Shown here in pieces: positions 9,901 through 17,497 of a DNA stretch of 48,847 bases. The DNA lies in the NCBI GenBank assembly GCA_021203305.1, contig JAJQBK010000001.1, positions 1 to 48,847 of the forward strand, given 5' to 3'. The position numbers were made by a program, and so were the translations under genes. Source of the stretch: Lachnospiraceae bacterium. GTDB taxonomy: Bacteria; Bacillota; Clostridia; Lachnospirales; Lachnospiraceae. Every line of letters begins with the position of its first letter. The stretch's first letter is position 1. The notes beneath the pieces were generated by a model. It was not told the origin of the DNA. It saw only the letters and a list, made by a program, of their open reading frames with translations, and did not search any database.

Positions 9901-11620
9901 CCACGGCACATTGATTACCTATACGGTGAAAGAGATTGTCGTGGAGGGCTATGAAACCACTTATACGGTGGATGAGTCCGGGTATCTGTTTACCATTACC
10001 AACATGCATGAGCCGGAAATGGTATCTATCCCGGTGACAAAGGTCTGGAACGATAACGACGATCAGGACGGCATCCGCCTGGAGAGCATTACCGTGACTT
10101 TGAACGGAAGCAACGGGACAGCGTATACGGCAGAGCTTACTTCTGAAAATGACTGGACGTACCTTTTCGAGGATGTTTATGTTTATTGGAATGAGGGCGA
10201 GGCCGTGGAATATACGTTGACAGAAGTGATTGTGGACGGCTATGAGACTGAGATTGCTTTAAATGAGGATGGCTCAGGCTTTATCCTGACCAACACTCAT
10301 GAACCGGAGACAACGGCAGTTACCGTGGAGAAGGTCTGGGAGGATGATGAAAACCGTGACGGTGTGAGACCGGAAAATATTCATGTGGTGCTTACCGGCA
10401 CAGATGGGAACACCTATGAGGCAGACCTGACAGCGGATAACAACTGGACGTATGTCTTTAGCGACCTTCCGGTGTATTACAACCACGGTACTCTGATTAC
10501 CTATACGGTAGGAGAAGACGCTGTGGAAGATTATGAAACCGCAATGGAAGCCAGTGATGACGGGTATTCCTTTACCCTGACGAACACGCATGAGATCGCG
10601 GTGACGAACATCTATGTTGAGAAGGCATGGGATGATGCGGAGAACCAGGACGGCGTTCGCCCAGATAGCATTGGTGTAGTCCTGACCGGTTCTGACGGAA
10701 TGCAGTATACTGCTGTACTCACAGAGGAAAACGGCTGGGCGTATACCTTTGCCAATCTTCCTGTGTATTGGAATGAGGGTGTGCTGATTACCTACTCCCT
10801 GCTGGAGACGCCTGTGGATGGCTATATCGATGAGGTAGTTGTCGGAGAAGATGGCTACAGTTTTATCGTAACCAACAACCATATCCCGGCGGTGACTGAT
10901 GTGGTCATTGTTAAGGAATGGGATGATGCAGGCAACCAGGACGGAATCCGTCCGGAGAGCATCACAGTGACGCTGACCGGCACAGATGGAAGTACCTATG
11001 AGGCAGTGCTGACAGAGGATAACGGATGGGTCTGCGTATTTTACGACCTCCCGGTTTACTGGAATGAAGGCGAGGAGATCGCTTATACCGTCGAGGAGGA
11101 GGCAGTGGATGGCTATGAAGCGGTGGTTGAAAAGTCGGAAAGCGGCTATGTTTTCACTATCTCAAACAGCCATACGCCGGAGACGAAAGACATCACGGTG
11201 ATCAAAGTCTGGGAGGATGAAGACGACAAGGACGGGCTTCGTGCAGATGTGAAGCTGACCCTGACCGGCTCGGACGGCTCCGTGTATTATGGGACAATCT
11301 TAAAAGATGCGGCTGACCAGAGTTATACCTTTACCGGGCTTCCGGTCTATGCAAACGGGACGGAGATTATCTACACCCTGTCAGAGGATGCAATCAGTGG
11401 TTACACGGCTACCATCACCGAAGGCGATGACAGCTTTGTTGTGGTAAACAGCCATACGCCGGAGGAGGAAGAAGAGACTCCGACGGTCGTGCCTGGCGAG
11501 ACACCGAAGACCGGGGATGAGAGCAATGTAACACTTTGGATTGCCCTGGCCGGGCTTAGTCTCCTTGGCATTGTTCTGTGTCTGGCAGTCTTTTTCCAGA
11601 ACAGGCGGAGAAAAGAATAA
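3944..11620 (+). CDS. Giant sortase-anchored Cna-B repeat surface protein, 2558 aa
   Basis: A cell-wall adhesin. A signal peptide (1-32, cleavage after AYA) is followed by a Thr/Glu-rich disordered stretch (about 140-285), a large beta-rich central region with a DUF11-like segment (about 1145), an SdrD-like B domain (about 1344-1500, SGVAWLDADSDGVRDD), a SpaA-type prealbumin domain (about 1505-1625), and nine Cna-B domains (1630-2505), each opening like KVWDDDENRDGVRPE. It ends with TPKTG (2520-2524), a membrane helix and an RRRK tail. The anchor has Thr in place of the usual Leu of LPxTG. The class B sortase encoded at 21614 is the likely partner. It probably promotes donor-recipient contact or host adhesion; the ligand is unknown. 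A terminator follows at 11652. Confidence 0.9.
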   Translation: MKKRMNFRRALSGILSVVSVLSAVASPLTAYAAETAEPAAYEAVYPELDEVKDQLAADEIVTAIDIMVEYGSDFDAENDFEGIEYDSGKVKVTLHEAKSDSGQTYSSGHADTYKAVYYVEPYSGNPSYQVSRNIRVEEPATDGAVAVSDDGQSGEDDSGGDEDADPDPAAEASETESEETTALEMTVEASTEEAAESEQASDDVETDTETAAVEEETDAGLVTVDEDIQISVTEAATETTSEDGVDAETAVTETELESETETETESETETAADNGIALTSLEDTDSGLNVNMSYVSGLAVKSLVDGTAPFDDDDEAGNDSGSGNRIVRTFDYLNYTLEYTTALMDASATVDEAYMMVEFVLDCDPSVAEFNEDTLNWCVDKVITYIYSDGTASESWDSSQTVVQQVLTGKRYLSLNGDSNAIPGTGTLSVGVYVKAAKNGDTIQPSFTVWMEGNEESLYQSIVADQVTVSAAPRYNVKLTKNSNCNYLGYFDTESGTVSSSDTEGSAYGRLEGYAITIQLYNTSSDKGLKGIELPSGDFSFDLTVSEILNGEDVTDTDDYTPILWNYRENESVSASVTGYLGRQMIAGGKNSTAYGSWAAPWSTGGTEYGCYNGGSWSITQDTEEDNVYHVTVSGYSFDLEDLDFPTNNCGNATGTIVYGANVGCFSAGYVQFVVQFARSVDTTSNLYFYVEAENMSAVSISGQETTTDQNSSDNKSSMNVTLYPKGSISKRNFFYTSGGGQIASVWSAGDSYAYQGQRLRINSTLDYNGDGYLTSVNILQKFDDMAFEIPAGTTTYVSMSKSNSQTVIGSVTVLFAAKPDGTGWTDEAEMNSTREEELIYFETIDELNAAGYICVGALYEVRDSQIYQGASDAVALNFQIYVDVKDSAEIGTVYQTTNDVRAWQDDPAVMSWTEVSYGSGAYGLGQSGWESGTYADGYAEPTYRLYTDYGKSVYQNGNIVSGHSGGYVYGNSCLIIGCKTGVTIQVADETATASGTTAKSVYDLDAGERTVTYVIHPSVSVVSANSEVESSGDTTDVTVTAELPDGLTYVMNSASLTPVSVEENEDGTSTVTWFLEGQSIGASMEDITLSCIIGDAGTADDVKNNDTLTIAATITSDKDGRTIKSSHGNYSETTISVIKLATSSVAKAVEQSLLEEGDAVTYILRYGNSAEEDVSGVMLYDILPYVGDGRGSDFSGSYVVESITVDFSKAEDTLEAVAESLSISYTVNEAARNIDGVESVFNGTDSLNWKQLGSASVNGTVMTWSDLSLEDVTGLLFDVGTVNSQEYLTITVTLAVKDSSGNLLADGNGLIQEPGDIYANSFYQYAERQVAVVESNNVSAQVVERTVSGVAWLDADSDGVRDDSETLLSGITAALYRTSVSGYASDKKAVLTVNGVKLYTAYDVLGNEVDAVLTGKDGSYAFSDLEAGTYYVVFTGLDGYGLTAQDAGEDGAVDSDAAATVSEDGSSLENAFISGIVLPELSEMYAYLYESNNNDIGLLTFTSGLTIRKVEADTDVTLSDAVFVMKDADDKYLIFEDGSYTGVRSKVNTSCYLTTGEDGTVAVSGLPLGTYELSEYKAPDGYQKTDETWTVEVKSRSTDGSWTSYVTVDGETLEGSLTVENETDTTIVTVTKAWKDNDDQDGLRSDVTLNLVGTITNDAGEKVTIVTRSATIRSGSESWTYRFAALPVYSSGKVVSYSVTEDAVDGYTVSYSAMDGDWESGYSIVITNTHTPETTEYAVVKVWDDDENRDGVRPESIEVKLIGSDGSERVAKIADDDNWQYTFTDLPVYWNEGQAITYSVVESPVSGYVRSVADANEEHEFVITNTHEIETVDIPVEKIWDDNDDQDGVRAEDITVVLTGSDGTVREMVLTAESDWKYTFTDLPVYWNEGALITYSLQEKEVDGYTDEVIAGEDGYSFTVTNNHIPAVTDVVVSKVWDDADNQDGIRPESIAVILSGSDGSTYEAELTAVNGYSYLFSGLPVYYDHGTLITYTVKEIVVEGYETTYTVDESGYLFTITNMHEPEMVSIPVTKVWNDNDDQDGIRLESITVTLNGSNGTAYTAELTSENDWTYLFEDVYVYWNEGEAVEYTLTEVIVDGYETEIALNEDGSGFILTNTHEPETTAVTVEKVWEDDENRDGVRPENIHVVLTGTDGNTYEADLTADNNWTYVFSDLPVYYNHGTLITYTVGEDAVEDYETAMEASDDGYSFTLTNTHEIAVTNIYVEKAWDDAENQDGVRPDSIGVVLTGSDGMQYTAVLTEENGWAYTFANLPVYWNEGVLITYSLLETPVDGYIDEVVVGEDGYSFIVTNNHIPAVTDVVIVKEWDDAGNQDGIRPESITVTLTGTDGSTYEAVLTEDNGWVCVFYDLPVYWNEGEEIAYTVEEEAVDGYEAVVEKSESGYVFTISNSHTPETKDITVIKVWEDEDDKDGLRADVKLTLTGSDGSVYYGTILKDAADQSYTFTGLPVYANGTEIIYTLSEDAISGYTATITEGDDSFVVVNSHTPEEEEETPTVVPGETPKTGDESNVTLWIALAGLSLLGIVLCLAVFFQNRRRKE
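8831..11460 (+). repeat. Nine tandem Cna-B repeat units (about 290 bases each)
   Basis: Units begin near 8831, 9158, 9452, 9736, 10030, 10321, 10608, 10900 and 11191. Repeated motifs are VWxDxxxQDGxRxE, LPVYWNEG, ITYS/T and TNTH/TNNH. Units 2-4 match units 6-8 better than their neighbours (for example IPAVTDVV closes both unit 3 and unit 7), which indicates duplication of a block of four units. Confidence 0.85.
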
Positions 11621-11651
11621 GATAGATGGCGAAATGCCATAAGATGCTCAT

Positions 11652-11699
11652 GGGCGTCTGCAGACACCGTACAAGTTTGCAGGCGCCCTTTTTATTTTT
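11652..11699 (+). terminator. Rho-independent terminator of the adhesin gene
   Basis: GGGCGTCTGCA (11652-11662) pairs with TGCAGGCGCCC (11678-11688) over 11 positions with one G-U, and a T-rich tract follows immediately. Confidence 0.85.
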
Positions 11700-11868
11700 G
11701 TTGTAGCGGGGCGCACGGGGAAGTTTTTAACTCTGACTGCTGCGGCTCGACTGTATGTATCCAGGCGGGCGTGAAAATACGCTTTTATGCCGCGCCTGCC
11801 TGGTCTGGTATCAGAAATTGAAAGGCAGATATGTCTGAATGAAAAAATAGAGAAAGGATGTGGTACGG

Positions 11869-12012
11869 ATGGTTGGAAAATGTTTGATTGCCGCTACGCT
11901 GTTGCTGGCGGCGGTGATGATGTACTGCTGTGTCCGGTCTGGCGCGCTGGCTGACCGGCATATGGAAGCAGTGATAAGGGAGAAGGAACAGGAGGCGGCG
12001 GGCGATGGGTGA
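11869..12012 (+). CDS. Small membrane protein, 47 aa
   Basis: MVGKCLIAATLLLAAVMMY and a following Cys pair form one membrane segment (about residues 4-22). A short charged tail (MEAVIREKEQEAAGDG) ends by overlapping the next start. AAAGGA lies about 12 bases upstream. It resembles small unnamed membrane proteins found at this position in related ICEs. Function unknown. Confidence 0.6.
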   Translation: MVGKCLIAATLLLAAVMMYCCVRSGALADRHMEAVIREKEQEAAGDG

Positions 12013-12235
12013 AAGAAAAGTGAAATATGCGGAAGATAAACCGAAGGACTGCACCTACTGCTATTTCTGGCTGGGTGGGAGGAAGGGATGCGGATTAGAG
12101 ACCTGTTTTTATCTGGAAAGTGAGGAAGAGGTGGAAGACCCCAAGGAGAGCTGTGAGGGCTGTCCATATGGAAGGGATGCTCCCTGCATCGGTTACTGCT
12201 TAAAGAAAATCATGCGGGAGATGAAGGTGGAATGA
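12005..12235 (+). CDS. Cysteine-rich small protein, 76 aa
   Basis: Nine cysteines in spaced groups (CTYC, CGLETC, CEGC, then CIGYC) suggest a metal-binding or zinc-finger fold. It starts inside the previous small gene and its TGA overlaps the next ATG (ATGA at 12232), so all three are translationally coupled to the replication initiator. Homologous Cys-rich proteins of unknown role precede RepA in related elements. Confidence 0.7.
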   Translation: MGERKVKYAEDKPKDCTYCYFWLGGRKGCGLETCFYLESEEEVEDPKESCEGCPYGRDAPCIGYCLKKIMREMKVE

Positions 12236-13140
12236 TGAGCGGCGTGGAGCGGCTCGATCTGCCGTATTTTTACGGGGATGAGGCCGACCAGTACACGTTC
12301 TTTCGGATGCCAAAGGCGCTTTTTACAGAGCAGTGTTTCGATGATTTGTCGATTGCAGCGAAGGTTCTTTATGGTCTGATGCTTGACAGGATGCAGCTGT
12401 CGGTCAGGAACGAATGGTTCGATGAAGAAGGCAGGGCATTTATTTATTACACACTGAAAAATATCCAGAAAGATTTAAGATGTGCAAATCAGAAAGCCAC
12501 AAAGCTCCTTGTAGAGCTGGAGACAAAGGGTCTGATTGAAAGGAAAAATCCGGGGCAGGGGAAACCGGCGATGATTTATGTGAAGAAGTTCGACGCGGTA
12601 CTCCGAAAATCAGGATTTCAGAATCATGAAAATCATGATTCTAGGGTCATGAAAACCATGATTCCAGAATCACGAAAATCAAACACGAATAAGACTGAGA
12701 AAAATAAGACTGATTATAGCGATACTGAATCTATCTATTCCTCTGGCGATTACGAGACTCGGATGGATGGAAGCGATGAGTACACGTACTACCGGGACTA
12801 TTTTTTGGAACAGCTTTCGTTTGATGCGCTTCTTTGTGACTGCCCGTATGACCGGGAGCAGCTGTATGAGATTCTGGATTTGCTGGTTGAGACCATATGC
12901 TCTAAGCGGCCTGTTATCCGGATTGCGGGGGACGAAAAGCCGGCCCAGGTGGTGAAAAGCCAGCTGATGAAATTAAACGGGGAGCATATCAAATACGTGC
13001 TTTCCTGCATGAGGGAAAACACAACAAGAATCCGGAACATCAAGCAGTATCTGCTTGCGGCATTATATAACGCGCCAATGACAATCAGCAGCTACTACAC
13101 CGCACTGGTCAACCACGATATGTATGGTGGCGGCGGATAG
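12232..13140 (+). CDS. repA: RepA_N-type replication initiator, 302 aa
   Basis: Residues 6-115 match the RepA N-terminal domain of Gram-positive plasmids and ICEs: FFRMPKALFTEQCFDDLSIA, then KVLYGLMLDRM, a winged helix and a KGLIERKNPGQGKP beta-hairpin. The C-terminal part (about 180-300) is the DUF6017-like helical region that usually follows. Between them is a polar linker with HENHDSRVMK-type repeats. It probably starts replication of the excised circle at an origin that is not identified here. It overlaps the upstream gene by ATGA. Confidence 0.85.
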   Translation: MMSGVERLDLPYFYGDEADQYTFFRMPKALFTEQCFDDLSIAAKVLYGLMLDRMQLSVRNEWFDEEGRAFIYYTLKNIQKDLRCANQKATKLLVELETKGLIERKNPGQGKPAMIYVKKFDAVLRKSGFQNHENHDSRVMKTMIPESRKSNTNKTEKNKTDYSDTESIYSSGDYETRMDGSDEYTYYRDYFLEQLSFDALLCDCPYDREQLYEILDLLVETICSKRPVIRIAGDEKPAQVVKSQLMKLNGEHIKYVLSCMRENTTRIRNIKQYLLAALYNAPMTISSYYTALVNHDMYGGGG

Positions 13141-13159
13141 AACAGGAGGAAGAAATAAC

Positions 13160-13945
13160 GTGAATGGACTGATTCAGATTAACTATGAGGGCGAACAGCC
13201 CAGGGTGAGCGGGCGGGAGCTTCATGCAGCGCTTGGAATTGAGACTCCTTATCACAAATGGTTTCCGAGGATGTGTGAGTATGGCTTTACGGCTGGCAGG
13301 GACTATTTAGTTACGGACAAAAATGTCCGTAACTTAGGAGGCGGTCCGCAGAGCGTGATGGAACATGAGTTGTCAATCTCTATGGCGAAAGAGCTGTGTA
13401 TGATTCAACGCTCTGAAATCGGACGGAAGTTCCGGCAGTATTTTATTCAGGTTGAGGAAGCCTGGAATACACCGGAGCTGGTGATGGCGCGGGCACTGCA
13501 GATGGCGAACCGGACGGTGGAGCAGTTAAAGCAGCAAAACAGTACCCTGGCCGCACAGTTGGAAGACCGGGAAAAAGAGATCAGTCAGTTGCAGCCGAAA
13601 GCCCGGTATATGGATTATGTCCTGCAGTCAAAGTCGCTGGTTCTTACCACACAGATCGCAAAGGATTACGGGATGAGCGCGGTGTCATTCAACCGGAAAC
13701 TGAACGATATGGGCATCCAGTTCCGGGCAGGGACGCAGTGGGTTCTGTACGCGAAATATCAGAACAAGGGTTACACATCCAGCCGGACGATCCTGATTCC
13801 GCTCAGCAACGGGACAACGGAGACGAAAATGCAGACGGAATGGACGCAGAAAGGACGGCTGTTCCTGTATGAGCAGCTAAAGGCAGAAGGAATACTTCCA
13901 CTCATGGAGAAAGAAGGTGAGACAGTTGCAGGAGGAAGTGAATGA
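13160..13945 (+). CDS. AntA/AntB phage-type antirepressor, 261 aa
   Basis: An AntA domain (about 10-85: RVSGRELHAALGIETPYHKW, FTAGRDYLV, then HELSISMAKELCMIQRSEIG) is followed by a coiled coil (about 100-150) and a C-terminal KilA-C/ANT DNA-binding domain (about 155-250). Such proteins relieve repression or bind DNA in phages and ICEs. The start is GTG at 13160, because AGGAGGA (13144-13150) lies at ideal distance; an in-frame codon at 13124 lacks this and overlaps the repA end. It lies between repA and the coupling genes, so it may regulate their expression. Confidence 0.85.
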   Translation: MNGLIQINYEGEQPRVSGRELHAALGIETPYHKWFPRMCEYGFTAGRDYLVTDKNVRNLGGGPQSVMEHELSISMAKELCMIQRSEIGRKFRQYFIQVEEAWNTPELVMARALQMANRTVEQLKQQNSTLAAQLEDREKEISQLQPKARYMDYVLQSKSLVLTTQIAKDYGMSAVSFNRKLNDMGIQFRAGTQWVLYAKYQNKGYTSSRTILIPLSNGTTETKMQTEWTQKGRLFLYEQLKAEGILPLMEKEGETVAGGSE

Positions 13946-14435
13946 AAAGACGATTTCCCTTTGTATTAAGGGCGGGAAGATCTCCGGGAACATCCTGAAA
14001 GCGGCGTTAAAAAAGCTGGTTTCGGAAATGGAGAAGAAAAAGCAGAAATCACAGGCGCAGAAGGCGTCCGGGCAGACGACAAACCGCGGAAAGCAGAGCC
14101 TGAAAAAGATGATGAAGGATGGAAGCCAGCTGTCCAACATTGAGATTACGGATAACAACATCAAGTCCTTTGAGCGGGTGGCACGGAAATACAGTATCGA
14201 CTACAGCCTGAAAAAGGACAGCGCTACGGAGCCGCCCCGGTACATGGTATTCTTCCACGCGAAGGATGTGGATGTCATGACGGCGGCATTCAAGGAATAT
14301 GCCGGGATTTCAGCACAGAAGCAGAAAAAGCCGAAGATGTCCATCCGGAAAAAGCTCCAGCTCGCGAAAGACCGGGCGGCGCAGCACCGTGAACGAGAGA
14401 AGGAAAAATCGAAGGACAGGGGGCAGTCGTTATGA
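13926..14435 (+). CDS. pcfB: PcfB-family conjugation accessory protein
   Basis: The N-terminus QEEVNEKTISLCIKGGKISG and the later FERVARKYSIDYSLKKD and YMVFFHAKDVDVMTAAFKEY blocks identify the PcfB (DUF3801) family. Its members work with the VirD4/PcfC coupling ATPase to bring the relaxosome to the channel. No ATG is available. TTG at 13926 gives the family's usual N-terminus and has GAAGGTGA 5 bases upstream; GTG at 13917 is the alternative. The C-terminal third is highly basic. It overlaps the AntA gene and ends ATGA into virD4. Confidence 0.85.
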   Translation: MQEEVNEKTISLCIKGGKISGNILKAALKKLVSEMEKKKQKSQAQKASGQTTNRGKQSLKKMMKDGSQLSNIEITDNNIKSFERVARKYSIDYSLKKDSATEPPRYMVFFHAKDVDVMTAAFKEYAGISAQKQKKPKMSIRKKLQLAKDRAAQHREREKEKSKDRGQSL

Positions 14436-16339
14436 GTGCGGGTGTAAAAAAGTCCAGCACGCCCCGCAAAACGGTGAAGAAAAAGGTGCCGTCCAATGAG
14501 AGCGGAGGAAACGGCTGGATAAAGAAAGCAAAGACAGCGGTTAAGGAGAAACTGCAGAGTCTGGATGTGAAAAAGCTCCTGCCGAAGACGATTCCCTATG
14601 TGATTGTTTTTTACTTGGTAGAGAAAGAGGCGTGGCTGTACCGCCACTGCACCGGGGATTCGCTGATTACGCGGCTGTGGGTGCTGTTCCAGAATTTCAA
14701 CCTGGCATTTAAAAATCCGTTGCCGAGCCTATACCCTTTTGACTTGGGTGTGGGCATTACGGGAGCGGTTCTCTTTTATGCGTTTATCGCTTACAGGCGG
14801 AAGAATGCGAAAAAGTACCGGCCAGGTTCCGAATACGGCTCCGCCCGGTGGGGGACGCCAAAGGATATAGAACCATTTATTGATCCGGTATTTGAGAACA
14901 ACATCATCCTGACGCAGACGGAGCGTCTGACTATGAGCAGCCGCCCGAAACAGCCGAAGTATGCCAGAAATAAGAATGTAATCGTGATCGGCGGCAGTGG
15001 AAGCGGAAAAACACGGTTTTTTGTGAAGCCGAACCTGATGCAGATGGGAGAAAAAATCTCCTACGTGGTCACTGACCCGAAAGGCACAATCATTATCGAG
15101 TGCGGAAAAATGCTGGACAAAGCAGGATATGTCATAAAGGTGCTGAACACGATCAACTTCCGGAAATCGATGCACTATAACCCTTTCCACTACATCCGGA
15201 GTGAGAAGGACATCTTAAAACTGGTCAATACGATCATCGCCAACACGAAAGGCGACGGCGAAAAATCAGGGGAAGATTTCTGGGTGAAAGCAGAGCGCCT
15301 TTTATACTGCGCCCTGATTGGGTACATCTGGTACGAGGCTCCAGAGGAAGAGCAGAACTTTTCCACCCTCTTAGAGTTTATCAACGCAAGTGAAGCCAGG
15401 GAAGACGATGAAGAGTTCAAAAACGCGGTAGATGAGTTGTTTGAGGAACTGGAAGCGGAGAACCCGGAACACTTCGCTGTCCGCCAGTACAAGAAGTACA
15501 AATTGGCGGCAGGCAAAACGGCAAAATCCATCCTGATCTCTTATGGCGCAAGGCTGGCCCCGTTTGATATTAAGGAGCTTAGAGACCTGATGGCCTATGA
15601 TGAGATGGAATTGGATATGCTAGGAGAGCGCCGGACGGCGATGTTCGTCATTATCAGCGATACCGACGACACCTTCAACTTTGTCGTAGCAATCATGTAC
15701 AGCCAGCTTTTCAATCTGCTCTGTGACAAGGCGGATGATGAGCATGGCGGCAGGCTCCCGTATCATGTACGGCTCCTGCTCGATGAGTTTGCCAACATCG
15801 GCACCATACCAAAATTTGATAAGCTGATCGCAACCATCCGAAGCCGTGAAATCTCGGCTTCTATTATTTTGCAGTCACAGAGCCAGTTAAAGACGATCTA
15901 TAAGGATGCTGCCGAGACCATCACGGGCAACTGTGATACCATGCTTTTCCTTGGAGGTAAGGAGAGCAGCACGTTAAAAGAAATCTCGGAGACGCTGGGA
16001 AAAGAAACGATTGATCTGTTCAACACCTCTGATACCCGTGGGCAGAGCCGTTCCTACGGCTTGAACTATCAGAAGACCGGGAAAGAGCTGATGAGCCGTG
16101 ATGAACTTTCCGTCATGGACGGAAACAAGTGCATCCTCCAGGTGAGGGGCGTGAGGCCGTTCCTTTCTGATAAGTACGACATCACGCGGCACAAGCGGTA
16201 TAAGGAACTGGCAGATTACGACGATAAGAATGCGTTTGATGTGGAGAAATACATCAACCATTATCTGCAGATGGGCGTCGATGAGGAATTTGACTCCTAC
16301 GAAGTGGAAGTCACAGAAGAAGACATGGCTGCGGAATGA
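14432..16339 (+). CDS. virD4: VirD4/TraG-type coupling ATPase, 635 aa
   Basis: Type IV coupling protein that links the relaxosome to the secretion channel. A basic N-terminal segment and two membrane helices (about 50-65 and 105-125) precede a P-loop GGSGSGKT (about 187-195). Walker B is LLLDEFANIG (about 448-457), followed by the conserved IRSREISASIILQSQSQLK block and TITGNCDTMLFLGG. The length is normal for the Tn1549 type. It overlaps pcfB by four bases, which indicates coupled translation. Confidence 0.93.
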   Translation: MSAGVKKSSTPRKTVKKKVPSNESGGNGWIKKAKTAVKEKLQSLDVKKLLPKTIPYVIVFYLVEKEAWLYRHCTGDSLITRLWVLFQNFNLAFKNPLPSLYPFDLGVGITGAVLFYAFIAYRRKNAKKYRPGSEYGSARWGTPKDIEPFIDPVFENNIILTQTERLTMSSRPKQPKYARNKNVIVIGGSGSGKTRFFVKPNLMQMGEKISYVVTDPKGTIIIECGKMLDKAGYVIKVLNTINFRKSMHYNPFHYIRSEKDILKLVNTIIANTKGDGEKSGEDFWVKAERLLYCALIGYIWYEAPEEEQNFSTLLEFINASEAREDDEEFKNAVDELFEELEAENPEHFAVRQYKKYKLAAGKTAKSILISYGARLAPFDIKELRDLMAYDEMELDMLGERRTAMFVIISDTDDTFNFVVAIMYSQLFNLLCDKADDEHGGRLPYHVRLLLDEFANIGTIPKFDKLIATIRSREISASIILQSQSQLKTIYKDAAETITGNCDTMLFLGGKESSTLKEISETLGKETIDLFNTSDTRGQSRSYGLNYQKTGKELMSRDELSVMDGNKCILQVRGVRPFLSDKYDITRHKRYKELADYDDKNAFDVEKYINHYLQMGVDEEFDSYEVEVTEEDMAAE

Positions 16340-16358
16340 GCAGCGGAAAGGAAGAAAA

Positions 16359-17177
16359 ATGCTGAAACCAAAACATTATCCGGAATCTTTATTGGAGACA
16401 TTGCGCCTGAATGAGGTCTGCGGCCTGAATCCGGGGCTTGACTACAGCAGGCTGACGGCAGACCAGAGGAAAGGGATTAATTTCCTGTTTGAGAATGTCC
16501 TTACCGAACGGGAGGCGATGCTGATCCGGGACAGGTATGTAGACTGTATGAGCAAGAAAAAGATTGCGGAAAAGTACGGTTTACGAGAAAACCACGCCTA
16601 TGGAATTATTATTCGCTCCATTATGAAATTGAATGACCGGGAGCTGCTTTTCTATGTGGCAGAAGGATATGAAGCCAGAAAGAAGCATTTGGAGCTGTGT
16701 CTTGAGTGGCAGGAGCAGAGATACCTTCGCTGGATAGAAGACATGCGCAGGTCAGGGCTTTACTTTCGGAATGTTGAAAACCTGAACCTTCCTGTCCGTG
16801 TCACCCACGCACTGCAGCATTATGAAGTCAGTCAAATCCGGGAGCTGGTGGTTTTGTCACAGTACGAGGAAGGAATTCAAAGGATTCGGCATCTGGGAGA
16901 TATAGCTGAGGAACAGATTGAAAATGCGCTTCAAAAGGGCGGGCTGCTTCCGAAGCACTATGAAAAAATCTGGGATAAGCCATCCTGTATCAATCTGGAC
17001 AGGGAGCTGGCAGCATTCCAGAACCTGAATATCTGGTTTTTACGGGAGCATGAGCAGAAAAATGCGGCTCCGGCTGACTCCGTCGCTGATGATAACTGTG
17101 CGGATGAGGAAGCTGAGGAAGACGCGGATAGTGAAAAGGAGAGTAATGAGGACGATGGGAACAGTGACAGCCAGTAG
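16359..17177 (+). CDS. Sigma-region-4 plus RNAP alpha-CTD-like protein, 272 aa
   Basis: Residues about 46-92 (VLTEREAMLIRDRYVDCMSK, then KIAEKYGLRENHAYGII) look like a sigma region 4 helix-turn-helix. Residues about 143-198 (LNLPVRVTHALQHYEVSQIR, then HLGDIAEEQIENALQKGGLL) look like the helix-hairpin-helix C-terminal domain of RNA polymerase alpha. An acidic tail closes it. The ATG at 16359 has AAAGGAAG upstream; the longer frame from 16230 runs into virD4. It may recruit polymerase to ICE promoters; this is inferred. Confidence 0.75.
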   Translation: MLKPKHYPESLLETLRLNEVCGLNPGLDYSRLTADQRKGINFLFENVLTEREAMLIRDRYVDCMSKKKIAEKYGLRENHAYGIIIRSIMKLNDRELLFYVAEGYEARKKHLELCLEWQEQRYLRWIEDMRRSGLYFRNVENLNLPVRVTHALQHYEVSQIRELVVLSQYEEGIQRIRHLGDIAEEQIENALQKGGLLPKHYEKIWDKPSCINLDRELAAFQNLNIWFLREHEQKNAAPADSVADDNCADEEAEEDADSEKESNEDDGNSDSQ

Positions 17178-17269
17178 GGAGCATCATCTTCCGCCCATCC
17201 GGGCTGCGCCCTGGTGGGACAGGCAGAACAGTGATACAGCGATAAAAACAGAATATAAGGATTGATTTG

Positions 17270-17301
17270 AGCCGTCAGGAAGATTCTTGGCGGCTTTTTT
17301 T
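17270..17301 (+). terminator. Rho-independent terminator before the channel operon
   Basis: GAGCCGTCAGGAA and TTCTTGGCGGCT form an 11-12 bp stem with two G-U pairs, followed by seven T. It isolates the replication/coupling operon from the Maff2-led channel operon. The rest of 17178-17497 shows no gene. Confidence 0.85.
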
Positions 17302-17394
17302 GCCCTTTTTGTCTGATCTTCTTTATCAATGCTGCCTGAACAAAAAAATCGGTCAGGTAAACAACAAAAATAATCGAAAGGAGACGAAGCTAAC

Positions 17395-17439
17395 TTGGGG
17401 GATGCGAAAGATCGCATTTTCTGGCCGATTGTTTTGTAA
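17395..17439 (+). CDS. Possible 14-codon leader peptide upstream of Maff2
   Basis: After AAAGGAG (17377-17383) the first spaced start is TTG at 17395, which reads LGDAKDRIFWPIVL and stops at TAA. The same bases hold a perfect hairpin ATGCGA/TCGCAT (17402-17417). A regulatory leader peptide is possible. Alternatively the ribosome site serves the Maff2 frame through ATG 17402, at unusually long spacing. Confidence 0.25.
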   Translation: MGDAKDRIFWPIVL

Positions 17440-17497
17440 ACTCGGAGGAAAAACCGACAAAACCCCAGATTTTAAAAAGTTAGTTTCAATTAACCGC

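Noticed and set aside
9377-10882. Long minus-strand ORFs of 210 and 202 codons opposite the Cna-B repeats
   Set aside because: They are antisense shadows produced by the biased, repeated codons of the Cna-B units; their repeat period is that of the sense gene.
8831-11460. Regular repeats as a possible CRISPR array
   Set aside because: The period of about 290 bases is protein-coding throughout, with Cna-B domain sequence in frame.
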